64,000 bases of DNA from Deinococcus carri (lineage in GTDB: Bacteria > Deinococcota > Deinococci > Deinococcales > Deinococcaceae), in assembly GCF_039545055.1 (NCBI RefSeq), contig NZ_BAABRP010000002.1:18501-82500 (forward strand). Direction: 5' to 3'. This document shows positions 28,023 through 36,565 of the stretch, piece after piece. Under the pieces are notes generated by a model. The model was given only the letters and a program-made list of their open reading frames with translations. It searched no databases and was not told the DNA's origin. The position numbers and the translations under genes were made by a program. Positions within the stretch are counted from its first letter, which is position 1, and each line of letters begins with the position of its first letter.

Positions 28023-29594
28023 TCACCCGAAGAGCGTGGGGGGCAGAACCTCCGGGGGAACCCCGAGGCGCTGCATCTGGGTCCGGAGATGCGCCACGGC
28101 CAGGTCCACGTCTGGCGAGGTGAAGGCGCGCGCTTCCTCCAGCGCCCGGAGGAGCACCGCCGGTGCCCGCTCATCGCCGCAGCGGAGCAGCTCCCGGGCA
28201 AGATTGAGCTGGGCAATCACGGCGCGCTGCGGGAACGCGCTGCGCTTGGCCAGGGCCGCCGCCGCCTCGTAAAGCTGGACGCCTGCGTCCGGCTGGCCCC
28301 GCCGGAACAGCAGCAGGCCCTGCGTGGCCACCAGGTTCGCCCCGTTCCAGACGTTCCCGGGTGCCGTGGCCGCCTGGGCGCGCCGCAGGTACGCTTCCGC
28401 GTCGTCCAGTTGATCGGCAATCGCCAGGTAGAAGGCCATGTTGTTCAACATGACCTCGTCGGCCGGATGGGCCGTGAGACCGAGCCGGGTCAGTTCAATC
28501 GCCCGGGCCGGTGTGGGATCCAGGGCACCGGCCAGGTATGCCGCCATAATCACCGGGGTAGAGGCGAACGGCTCGTCCTGCAGCCAGCACTCGAAGGCGT
28601 CCCGCGCGGCCTCAAAACGGGACAGGCTGTACCGCTCCCAGGCGCGCATCTCGAAGTTCCGCGGAACACTCTTCAGCAGTTGCTCGTCCAGGGGAACCTG
28701 CACCTGCGGCGCCACCCACTGCACCTGCGCGACCGCGTTCTCGGTGGGCTGCTCGAGGGCCTGCCGGAACATCTTCCGCACGCGCTTGCTTTTCCCCCCA
28801 TCCTTGAGTTCCAGCGTCCCCAGCGCGGCGGCCAGCTCACTGATGTGGAGGGGGTCGAGATCCCAGTTCTCCACCAAGTCACGCGCCCGGCGAACAAACC
28901 TGGGCGCGACCCCCGCCACCATGGACGCGCTGATTTCCGCGGCGATCAGCCAGGGATCGTGCGGCGTGCGGACCGAGCGGCGCAGGAGCGTCACGGCCGC
29001 GCGGGGGTCGTGCGTGTGCACGTGAAACCGCACGGCGGTGCGCAGGGCAAAGCGGTGCTGCGGCGCCAACGCGAGCGCCACCTGAAGATGCCGCTCGGCC
29101 CGCTGCGCCTGCCCCAGGGCCGCGTAGGCGCGCGCCAGGTCCAGGTGCATCAGGGGGTTGTGCGGGAATTCGCGCAGGAGGGGGCGCAGCCGCCGGACCT
29201 CCGCCTGGACGGTCAGCAGACCGGTACTCTGCGGTGCCTGGATGCCCGCCTCACCGGGCGCGGGCAGCGCCAGCAGTGTCCGTGCCGACGCCAGGGCGGC
29301 GGGCGTCGTCTGCTCGGCATTCAGCAGCAGGTAGACGGCGGCTTCTTCCGCCACGTCGGGCCGGTTCATCAGGACGGCGGTGCCCGTTAGTTCCGCCGCC
29401 CGGCCCACGCTGGGCTTCGCCCCGAACTCCCGTTGCAGGGTCACCAGCCGCTGCACGCCCGCCTGCTGCGCGCGGGCTTTCTCGTCCGCGCCGGCACGCT
29501 GCAAGCTCCGCATTTCCCCGGTTTCGACGGCGGCGCGCGTGTCCCGCCAACGGGGAAGCACCCGGCGGTTCCTGGGCCTCGCGGGCAAACTCAC
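28023..29594 (-). CDS. TPR-repeat protein coupled to a Ser/Thr kinase
   Basis: A 523-aa all-helical protein with no signal peptide or membrane segment. Tetratricopeptide pairs are clear around residues 145-185 (PLMHLDLARAYAALGQAQRA, HLQVALALAP) and 370-410 (VMLNNMAFYLAIADQLDDAE, AYLRRAQAAT). Weaker repeats fill the rest. TPR arrays bind protein partners. Its start overlaps the stop of the kinase gene at 29591-30679 by 4 bp, so kinase and TPR protein are made together. The TPR protein may be the kinase's substrate, scaffold or sensor. No DNA-binding domain was seen. Function unknown. Confidence 0.8.
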   Translation of the reverse strand: MSLPARPRNRRVLPRWRDTRAAVETGEMRSLQRAGADEKARAQQAGVQRLVTLQREFGAKPSVGRAAELTGTAVLMNRPDVAEEAAVYLLLNAEQTTPAALASARTLLALPAPGEAGIQAPQSTGLLTVQAEVRRLRPLLREFPHNPLMHLDLARAYAALGQAQRAERHLQVALALAPQHRFALRTAVRFHVHTHDPRAAVTLLRRSVRTPHDPWLIAAEISASMVAGVAPRFVRRARDLVENWDLDPLHISELAAALGTLELKDGGKSKRVRKMFRQALEQPTENAVAQVQWVAPQVQVPLDEQLLKSVPRNFEMRAWERYSLSRFEAARDAFECWLQDEPFASTPVIMAAYLAGALDPTPARAIELTRLGLTAHPADEVMLNNMAFYLAIADQLDDAEAYLRRAQAATAPGNVWNGANLVATQGLLLFRRGQPDAGVQLYEAAAALAKRSAFPQRAVIAQLNLARELLRCGDERAPAVLLRALEEARAFTSPDVDLAVAHLRTQMQRLGVPPEVLPPTLFG

Positions 29595-30679
29595 GGCCTG
29601 CTCCCCCGTTTCCGCGCGAGGCTGGCTTTCATCGCCAGTCGGTCGTACAGGCTGATGTACCGCTCCAGCCCGAGTGGGTTGAGGCCGGACAGGTTGCGGG
29701 GATGCCCCCGGCGCGCGGGGTCCGGGTGGCAGAGTTCCCGGATGCTGCGCGTCACCTCGCCAGCGACACTGGGATGCAGGCGTGGCCGGAGCGCCCCCTC
29801 CACCTCACGGGCGGCGCGGTCGAAGGCCGCCAGCAGGTGCGGCAGGGCTTCCTCGAAAGGCCCGGTGAAGTCCCCGCCCCAGAAGAGCGGCAGCAGTTCC
29901 TCCGGCAACTCCCGCTTCAGGAAGGTGTTGAAGTGCTGATGCGTGAAGAGAAACGTGATCAGGCCGCCCAGCATGTACAGGTCGCAGCGCCGGCCATGCT
30001 GCCAGGCGTCCGCCTGCTCGGCGAGGTACGGCACTTCCGGAGGCGCGCAGTCCCAGCTGCCCGCGAACGCTTTGCTGCCATGCGGGGAAGTCCCGGAGGC
30101 GTCCACCGCGGTCCCCAGGTCCCCGATCTTTGACCCCAGCGCCTCGAACACCAGCACGTTGGCCGGCTTGACGTCGTTGTGCGCGAACCTGGCGGTGTGG
30201 AGCTGGTGCAGGCCCACCGCCACATGGTGGATGCACCTCAGCAGCCAGACGTCGTCGACGGCCGTCGCTTCCAGATGGTCGCGGACGTCCCCGTCAGCCC
30301 GGTCGAACACGATGTACGGCACCGGGATGAGGGCGCCCGGGATGCGGTGTTCACCGTGAGCAATCGCGTGGACGACCCGGCTCAGGCGCATGTCGCTGCA
30401 GTGCTCGAGCAGGCTCACCTCGAAGTTGAACTGCTCGGTGACCTCCTGAAGCGCGCGCATCACGTTTCTGGCCTGAATGATGCCCGATAGGTCGATGGCT
30501 TTCAGAAACCCCAGGTGCCCGTCTTCGCGCTCGACGAAGTACCCCACGGATTGGTGCCCCCCGGCGGGCTGCCCTTTGACTGTGGTCGCCCGTCCGGTGA
30601 CACGCCAGCCCCCCTCCAGGGTCAAACCGTGCAAAAACAGGGCGGGATGCGTGCTGAGCGTGGGTGGGGGTGACGTCAT
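29591..30679 (-). CDS. Ser/Thr protein kinase (cytoplasmic, divergent)
   Basis: A 362-aa Hanks-type kinase. Lys60 in GHLGFLKAID is the ATP lysine and Glu79 or Glu82 in RALQEVTEQF the helix-C partner. The catalytic loop is His167-Asn-Asp169-Val-Lys171-Pro-Ala-Asn (HNDVKPANVLV), with Asn replacing the Arg of HRD. The DFG motif reads DLG (187-189), and CAPPEV replaces APE. There is no glycine-rich P-loop of the usual form, no PASTA repeat and no membrane helix. The ATG at 30679 is preferred because GGAGG lies 9 nt upstream; longer frames upstream are antisense shadow. Active residues are present, so catalysis is likely. The coupling to a TPR protein (4-bp overlap) is its main clue. Confidence 0.82.
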   Translation of the reverse strand: MTSPPPTLSTHPALFLHGLTLEGGWRVTGRATTVKGQPAGGHQSVGYFVEREDGHLGFLKAIDLSGIIQARNVMRALQEVTEQFNFEVSLLEHCSDMRLSRVVHAIAHGEHRIPGALIPVPYIVFDRADGDVRDHLEATAVDDVWLLRCIHHVAVGLHQLHTARFAHNDVKPANVLVFEALGSKIGDLGTAVDASGTSPHGSKAFAGSWDCAPPEVPYLAEQADAWQHGRRCDLYMLGGLITFLFTHQHFNTFLKRELPEELLPLFWGGDFTGPFEEALPHLLAAFDRAAREVEGALRPRLHPSVAGEVTRSIRELCHPDPARRGHPRNLSGLNPLGLERYISLYDRLAMKASLARKRGSRP

Positions 30680-30801
30680 GACGGGGAGCCTCCAGTCGTG
30701 AAGCACATTGTCGCCCAGAGGCCGCCTGCAGGGAAGCGATGTTGAGCAGCAACCGTGAGGAGGCCGGGCACAAGGCGGATGTCCCCCCTCCCGTGCGGCC
30801 G

Positions 30802-31896
30802 TCAGGCCGCTGCGGGACTCAGCGGGACGGTCCAGCGGAAGGTGCTCCCCTGCCCGGGCACGGAGGTCGCGGTCAGGTCGCCCTGCATCGCCCGCGCGAG
30901 GCCGCGGGCGATGGTCAGGCCCACGCCGCTGCCTTCCCCCGGGGTGCGGGCGGCGTCCACCCGGTAAAACCGTTCGAACACGCGGTCCAGGTGTTCGGGC
31001 GCGATGCCGCTGCCGGTGTCTGCGACCGCGACGGTGACCTCGGCACCGTGCACGCCCGCCCAGACCCGCACCGTTCCGCCTGCCGGCGTGTGCTTCAGCG
31101 CGTTGCTCAGCAGGTTGGCAAGCACCTGCTGCGCGCGCTGGGCGTCCACCCACACCACGACATCGGCGGCGGGCCGCTCCACCTCCAGGGTGACGCCGCG
31201 GTCCTCGAAGGCCAGGTGGAAGCGGTCCTGGGCCTGACGGAGCAGGTCCCCCAGCGGGACGCTCCTCAGGTGCAGCTCGACCCGCCCACCCTCGACGCGG
31301 CTGACCAGGCTGAGGTCGTGCGTGAGGCGTTCCATGCCCGCGACCTCCCGGGCAATCGCCGCCAGGGCCTTGTCGGCGGGGAGAATGCCGTCCTGCGCCG
31401 CCTCCGCGTACCCGCGCACGGCAGCGACGGGGGTGCGCAGTTCGTGGGCGACATTGCCGATCAGTTCCGCGCGCGTCTGCTCGACCCGCGCGAGGGCGCC
31501 CGCCATGGTGTTGAAACTGCGCGCGAGTTCCGTGAGTTCGTCCTCCCCGTCTTCCGGCAGGCGGCGGTCGTACTGGCCGCTGGCAATCGCCCGGCTTCCC
31601 GCCTGAAGGTGACGCACCGAGGCGGTCACCCGCCGCGCCGCGACCCAGGCGGTCAGGACCGCGACGAGCAGCGCCAGCGGCAGCGCCGCGAGCAGGGCGC
31701 GTGTCAGGGTAAGACGCATGCCGTTGGTCAGATCCGAGCGCATGTGGTTGCCTTGCGTTCCGATCAGTTCCATCATCTGCGCCACGTGATGCTGGATAAA
31801 GGGCTGAGCGGACAGCTCCGCAACGATAAGCAGCATGGACGCCGTGACGGTCACGACGACGAGGTGGTTCAGCAGCAGGCGGGGGAACAGGCGCAT
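30802..31896 (-). CDS. two-component sensor histidine kinase 1 (BaeS-like)
   Basis: A 364-aa membrane kinase: two transmembrane helices (about 10-30 and 65-90) enclose a short external loop, QPFIQHHVAQMMELIGTQGN onward. HAMP, HisKA and HATPase domains follow. The phospho-acceptor is His151 in NVAHELRTPVAAV; the N, G1 and G2 boxes are VLANLLSNALKHTP, VADTGSGIAP and GEGSGVGLTIARGLA. It starts directly after the regulator gene (31896/31897), so the pair is one operon. It is a close paralogue of the kinase at 59352-60440, including the external His-x3-Met pattern (HVAQM, HVERM), which might bind Cu or Ag. The signal is not proven. Confidence 0.92.
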   Translation of the reverse strand: MRLFPRLLLNHLVVVTVTASMLLIVAELSAQPFIQHHVAQMMELIGTQGNHMRSDLTNGMRLTLTRALLAALPLALLVAVLTAWVAARRVTASVRHLQAGSRAIASGQYDRRLPEDGEDELTELARSFNTMAGALARVEQTRAELIGNVAHELRTPVAAVRGYAEAAQDGILPADKALAAIAREVAGMERLTHDLSLVSRVEGGRVELHLRSVPLGDLLRQAQDRFHLAFEDRGVTLEVERPAADVVVWVDAQRAQQVLANLLSNALKHTPAGGTVRVWAGVHGAEVTVAVADTGSGIAPEHLDRVFERFYRVDAARTPGEGSGVGLTIARGLARAMQGDLTATSVPGQGSTFRWTVPLSPAAA

Positions 31897-32562
31897 TCAG
31901 TCCTCCCGGAAACGGTACCCCAGCCCCCGCACCGTCTCGATGAACGTCGGCGCGTCCGCGTCATCCCCGAGTTTGCGGCGCAGCGCGGTGATGTGCATGT
32001 CCACGACCCGCGTCACGCCGGGGTAGTCCGGCCCCCACACGCGCTCCACCAGCCGCTCCCGTGACCAGACCAGCCCGGGGTGCTGCGCCAGCGTCGTCAG
32101 CAGGTCGAACTCGGTGCGCGAGAGCGAGAGCGGCTGGCCGTGCAGGGTGGCGGACCGGCCAGCCAGGTCCAGGGTGAGCGGTCCCGCCTCGATACGCTCC
32201 CGCACGCCCACCCGGCGCAGCAGCGCCCGCACCCGGGCCACCACCTCCCGTGGGCTGAACGGCTTGACCACGTAATCGTCGGCACCGGCGTTCAGGCCCG
32301 CCAGACGGTCTTCCACCTCACCCCGGGCGGTGAGCAGCAGCACCGGCAACTGCGGGTGTTCGCGGCGGGCGTGGGCGGTGAGTTCCACCCCGCTCATGCC
32401 CGGCAGCATCCAGTCGATGATCGCCACGTCGGCCCGGGCCAGCAGCGGCAGGGCCGCCAGGCCGTCGTCCTCGATCATCACCGAGTGTCCCTCTGCCGCC
32501 AGGTACGCGGTGAGAATCTCCAGGATGGCCGGGTCGTCGTCCACGATCAGAACAACAGCCAT
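31897..32562 (-). CDS. OmpR-family response regulator 1
   Basis: A 221-aa regulator with a receiver domain (VLIVDDDPAILEIL; phospho-acceptor Asp50 in AIIDWMLPGMSG; Lys in DDYVVKPFSPREVV) and a winged-helix output domain (LSRTEFDLLTTLAQHPGLVW, RVVDMHITALRRKLGDDADA, IETVRGLGYRFRED). The ATG at 32562 has GGGGGAGG 4 nt upstream; longer upstream frames are unsupported. It is paired with sensor 1 directly downstream and is about 60 percent alike by eye to the regulator at 58663-59355. OmpR-family proteins bind direct repeats with an 11-bp period, so it is one of three candidates for control of the TTTACAG boxes, two of which lie about 1.3 kb away at lgt. Confidence 0.92.
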   Translation of the reverse strand: MAVVLIVDDDPAILEILTAYLAAEGHSVMIEDDGLAALPLLARADVAIIDWMLPGMSGVELTAHARREHPQLPVLLLTARGEVEDRLAGLNAGADDYVVKPFSPREVVARVRALLRRVGVRERIEAGPLTLDLAGRSATLHGQPLSLSRTEFDLLTTLAQHPGLVWSRERLVERVWGPDYPGVTRVVDMHITALRRKLGDDADAPTFIETVRGLGYRFRED

Positions 32563-32836
32563 CCGCCCTCCCCCCAGCCCCGGACGTTCATCCGGTGCCC
32601 CCGTCCCCACCGGAACACGTCGCGCCCCGCTCCGGCGTTCCCAGTCCCGGCTTGTCCCGGTCGATGAACTGCGGTACGCCGGGGTCCGCCAGGTCGCCCA
32701 CCGCATGGGTATTCCAGGCGGTCAGCATCACCGGCGACGACGGAGGCTTGCGAGGAGAGGCCAGCCCGTGGGTTCACTCCTCGGGTTGACCCATGAGCAG
32801 GGCATTTTCGGCAATCCTGAGGAACAGGCAGGTCGG

Positions 32837-33784
<948 letters not shown>

Positions 33785-33823
33785 TCCGCCTCCGTATGGG
33801 CTGAGCGGGGCCAGCCCACCGCC

Positions 33824-33855
33824 ACACTACGGAGCCTCTGTAAAGCTGCTGTAAA
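33824..33855 (-). promoter_or_regulatory. TTTACAG direct-repeat box B (lgt promoter)
   Basis: On the minus strand: TTTACAG (33849-33855), N4, TTTACAG (33838-33844), N8, TAGTGT (33824-33829). Both heptamers are perfect. The -10 lies about 35 nt before the lgt ATG. No -35 hexamer of the TTGACA type is present, as expected for an activator-dependent promoter. Confidence 0.8.
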
Positions 33856-33882
33856 GGTCCCGGCAGAGGCTCGCTGCCCGGC

Positions 33883-33914
33883 TTTACACGAATTTTACAG
33901 GGCCCCACTATCTT
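33883..33914 (+). promoter_or_regulatory. TTTACAG direct-repeat box C (DUF305 promoter)
   Basis: TTTACAC (33883-33889), N4, TTTACAG (33894-33900), N8, TATCTT (33909-33914), then 6 nt to ATG 33921, a leaderless start. It is divergent from box B with 27 bp between the two boxes. Confidence 0.8.
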
Positions 33915-33920
33915 CCGGCC

Positions 33921-34520
33921 ATGAAACGGAACCTTCTTTTGATGGCCGTCCTCAGCGTCAGCGGGGTGGGCTTCGCGCAGGGCAGCATGGGCGGAATGGA
34001 TCACAGCACCATGAGCGGCATGTCGGGGCAAAGCGGCATGACCATGCAGATGGACATGAGCGGCCTGGAGAAGCTGGGGGGGAAGGCGTTTGACCGGGCC
34101 TTTCTGAGCATGATGGTCCCGCACCACCAGATGGCCGTGGATATGGCCCGTGCGGTGCTGCCGGTCAGCAAGGACGCCACTGTGAAGCGCTGGGCGAACG
34201 CGATCATCAAGGCGCAGGAGAGCGAAATCAAGCAGATGAACACGCTGCTCAGGAGCTATGGCGGCAGTGACGCGGCCATGGCGAACATGATGAAGAGCAG
34301 CATGAGCGGCATGGCCGACATGGTGAAGAAGGCCAAGAATCCGGATGTGGCCTTTGTGCAGGGCATGATTCCCCATCACGTTTCCGCCATTGATATGGCC
34401 ACCCTGGCGTTGCAGAAGAGCAGCGATGTCCGCGTCCTGAAGCTTGCCCGGGATATCGTCCGCGATCAGGCGACGGAGGCGTACGACTTCCGCCTGTGGC
34501 TGATGAAGCGCGGGACGTAA
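33921..34520 (+). CDS. secreted DUF305 (CopM-like) Met/His-rich protein
   Basis: A signal peptide (to about residue 19, GVGFAQ) is followed by a Met-rich linker (GSMGGMDHSTMSGMSGQSG and MTMQMDMSG). Two DUF305 ferritin-like half-repeats follow, each with a Pro-His-His motif: MMVPHHQMAVDMARAV and GMIPHHVSAIDMATLA. DUF305 proteins such as CopM bind Cu(I)/Ag(I) outside the membrane. The helix-bundle layout and 199-aa length are typical. The leaderless start is set by TATCTT 6 nt upstream. It is divergent from lgt, both genes carry TTTACAG boxes, and an intrinsic terminator follows. A copper role is likely from the family and residues but not proven here. Confidence 0.9.
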   Translation: MKRNLLLMAVLSVSGVGFAQGSMGGMDHSTMSGMSGQSGMTMQMDMSGLEKLGGKAFDRAFLSMMVPHHQMAVDMARAVLPVSKDATVKRWANAIIKAQESEIKQMNTLLRSYGGSDAAMANMMKSSMSGMADMVKKAKNPDVAFVQGMIPHHVSAIDMATLALQKSSDVRVLKLARDIVRDQATEAYDFRLWLMKRGT

Positions 34521-34534
34521 AGCGTCCCTCTGAC

Positions 34535-34567
34535 GCGCGTGCCTCCTGCCGGGGGCACGCGCTTTTT
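34535..34567 (+). terminator. intrinsic terminator after the DUF305 gene
   Basis: A 9-bp perfect stem GCGCGTGCC/GGCACGCGC (34535-34543 and 34554-34562) with a 10-nt loop is followed directly by TTTTT (34563-34567). Confidence 0.85.
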
Positions 34568-34619
34568 GCCGCGCCACGACGGACGTTTGCAGGTCCGAGC
34601 GGCCGAACCTACCGCGATC

Positions 34620-34651
34620 TTTACGCAATCTTTACACAGGTGGGGCAAGCT
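34620..34651 (+). promoter_or_regulatory. TTTACAG direct-repeat box D (LysM-M23 promoter)
   Basis: TTTACGC (34620-34626), N4, TTTACAC (34631-34637), N8, CAAGCT (34646-34651). The period and distance to the -10 are the same as in the other boxes. The ATG at 34663 follows 11 nt later without a Shine-Dalgarno sequence. Confidence 0.7.
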
Positions 34652-34662
34652 GACCCCCATTC

Positions 34663-35430
34663 ATGCGTCGTCAACTGCTGCTTGCCCTCGTCCTGTTCAG
34701 TCTCCCTGTCGCTGCCGCAGCGACGGTGAGTTCACAACCGGGCGACACCCTCAACCGTCTGGCCGTCCGGTACGGCACCACCCCCCAGGTCCTGACGGGT
34801 GCCAACCCGGCCCTGCCGCAGGGTGTCCTGAAGACGGGAACGCGCGTCACGCTGCCACCCACACCCACCCGCCTGTGGACGGTCCGGCCCGGCGATACCC
34901 TCTCGGCGATTGCCCGGCGTGAGGGGACCACCCTGGCCGCCCTGGTGTCGGCCAATCCCGGCCTGGACCCGCAGCGCCCCCTGCAGGTCGGTCAGAAGCT
35001 CACCTTGCCGTCCCGGTGGGCCGGCGCTCCGCGGTCCTCGGCCACCCCCGTCGTCCGGCCAGCGTCCATTCGCGTCACGCCGGTCATGCCCGTGACCGGC
35101 CGCGTCACCACGCCCTTCCGTGACGGGCACGAGGGGGTGGACCTGGCCGCGCCGACCGGCACGCCCATCCGCGCTGCCGCCCCCGGCGTGGTGACCGAGT
35201 CCCGCTTCGACGCCCAGAGCGGGTGGGGTTGGACGCTGGTCGTGGACCATGGGAACGGCCTGCAGACCCGCTACAGCCACAATTCCGCGAATCTTGTCCC
35301 GGTGGGCAGCCGCGTGGAAGCCGGACAGGTGATCGGCCGGGTCGGGAGTACCGGCAACAGCACCGGCCCCCACCTGGATTACCGCGTGACCGTGCAGGGG
35401 CAGCCCATCAACCCATTCAGCCTGTACTGA
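34663..35430 (+). CDS. secreted LysM-M23 peptidase (murein hydrolase or activator)
   Basis: A signal peptide (residues 1-20) precedes two LysM modules: VSSQPGDTLNRLAVRYGTTP at about 22-65 and WTVRPGDTLSAIARREGTTL at about 72-115. An M23 domain follows (HEGVDLAAPTGTPI, RYSHNSANLVPVG, GPHLDYRVTV). LysM binds peptidoglycan, and M23 enzymes cut cross-bridges or activate amidases. The zinc ligands of the HxxxD motif are present, but the terminal His-x-His motif reads His-Leu-Asp, so activity may be altered or lost. The same change occurs in the paralogue at 35629-36414. Control by box D places it in the proposed envelope regulon with lgt. Confidence 0.88.
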   Translation: MRRQLLLALVLFSLPVAAAATVSSQPGDTLNRLAVRYGTTPQVLTGANPALPQGVLKTGTRVTLPPTPTRLWTVRPGDTLSAIARREGTTLAALVSANPGLDPQRPLQVGQKLTLPSRWAGAPRSSATPVVRPASIRVTPVMPVTGRVTTPFRDGHEGVDLAAPTGTPIRAAAPGVVTESRFDAQSGWGWTLVVDHGNGLQTRYSHNSANLVPVGSRVEAGQVIGRVGSTGNSTGPHLDYRVTVQGQPINPFSLY

Positions 35431-35628
35431 AGGGGCTTGAAAAGAGGCGTGGCCCGCGCTGTCTCTCGCGCCCAGTAACGCAGCCGTCTATCTTCCCTGA
35501 TCAGCCGGTTCCCCACAGGCAACCGGGTGGGTGTTCAACCCACGCCGGAGCGGCCCGGCCCCCTCTCGGCGGGAAGACATCCGCCTCCTTCAGCGGAGCT
35601 TGGGGCAGGGGCGCGGCCGGGCAGGGCC

Positions 35629-36414
35629 TCAGCGCGCCGCGAACTGCTCGGGTGGAACGTGAGGCAATTCCAGTGGATTCACCGGCGTCCCCGCCACCAG
35701 GACCCGGTAGTCGAGGTGAGGTCCAGTGCTGTTGCCGGTGCTGCCCACCCGGGCAATCCACTGACCGGCCTCGACCTGATCGCCCACCTGGGCGATGTTC
35801 TCGCTGTTGTGGCTGTAACGGGTGCGCCAGCCGTTCCCGTGGTCGACGACGACCGTCCAGCCCCATCCGGTGCGGGTGTCCAGCCGGGATTCCGTGACCA
35901 CCCCCGCTGCGGCGGCCAGGACCGGCGTGCCGCTGGGGGCGGCCAGGTCAAGGCCCGGGTGCTGCGGCGAGAACTCGCTGGTCAGCCGTGCACCGGACAC
36001 GGGCAGCACCCACCGCACATTCAACTCTGCGCGCACGTCCGGATCGGCCACGGGGGCCAGGGAAGGCCCGCCGGTTTCCAGCGGCGCAGGCGGCGGTGGG
36101 ACCGGTCCAGGGAGAGCGGCTTGCACGGCACCGGAAGCGGGCACCACCAGGGCACGGCCGACCATGAGGGGCTGCCTGGCATCCATGGCCGGATTCAGCG
36201 CCAGCAGGTCGGCCAGGCTGATGCCGTACCGGCGCGCGATGCCGTAGAGCGTCTCGCCCCGCTGCACCTTCCAGATCACCGCCGTGCCTGGGGGTGTTCC
36301 AGGCACGGCGGCAGGCATTTCAAGCGGAACGGCCACGGGGAGCGGGAGCGACTCTTCCGTGGCCGCAGCGACACTGGCACCGGCCAGCAGCAGGAGCATG
36401 AGTTGGGTACGCAT
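35629..36414 (-). CDS. secreted LysM-M23 peptidase, paralogue of 34663-35430
   Basis: A signal peptide (to about residue 18), one LysM module (WKVQRGETLYGIARRYGISL), a Pro-rich linker (GPVPPPPAPLE) and an M23 domain (HPGLDLAAPSGTPV, RYSHNSENIAQVG, GPHLDYRVLV). The catalytic domain is almost a copy of the neighbouring paralogue. It also has His-Leu-Asp in place of His-x-His, so the substitution is shared by descent. The genes are convergent, with about 200 bp between their stops. The ATG at 36414 is chosen over one 7 codons upstream because the shorter form gives a typical signal peptide. No Shine-Dalgarno sequence is present. The promoter has a triple TTCAT element instead of the TTTACAG box. 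Confidence 0.87.
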   Translation of the reverse strand: MRTQLMLLLLAGASVAAATEESLPLPVAVPLEMPAAVPGTPPGTAVIWKVQRGETLYGIARRYGISLADLLALNPAMDARQPLMVGRALVVPASGAVQAALPGPVPPPPAPLETGGPSLAPVADPDVRAELNVRWVLPVSGARLTSEFSPQHPGLDLAAPSGTPVLAAAAGVVTESRLDTRTGWGWTVVVDHGNGWRTRYSHNSENIAQVGDQVEAGQWIARVGSTGNSTGPHLDYRVLVAGTPVNPLELPHVPPEQFAAR

Positions 36415-36440
36415 GGACAGGAGTAAGCATGCCACATCTC

Positions 36441-36468
36441 TTCATGGACTGTTCATATGAATATTCAT
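36441..36468 (-). promoter_or_regulatory. triple TTCAT/ATGAA element upstream of the second LysM-M23 gene
   Basis: TTCAT occurs at 36441, 36452 and 36464 (spacing 11 and 12 bp), on one face of the helix, 27-54 bp upstream of the ATG at 36414. The last two copies also form an internal palindrome (ATTCATATGAAT-like). Candidate binding site for a regulator different from that of the TTTACAG boxes. Confidence 0.45.
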
Positions 36469-36565
36469 AGCTGGTGCCGCAGGGCGTCACCCCGCCCTTT
36501 GAGCAACGTGACCTGAAGGGCCACAGCCTACGCAGATCACCTGATCTCGCCAGGGTGGCACGTGC

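Noticed and set aside
29591..31153. An extended kinase frame starting upstream of 30679 with a histidine-kinase-like N-terminus
   Set aside because: The extra residues overlap the end of the sensor kinase 1 gene in another frame. The ATG at 30679 has a ribosome binding site and the kinase fold begins after it.
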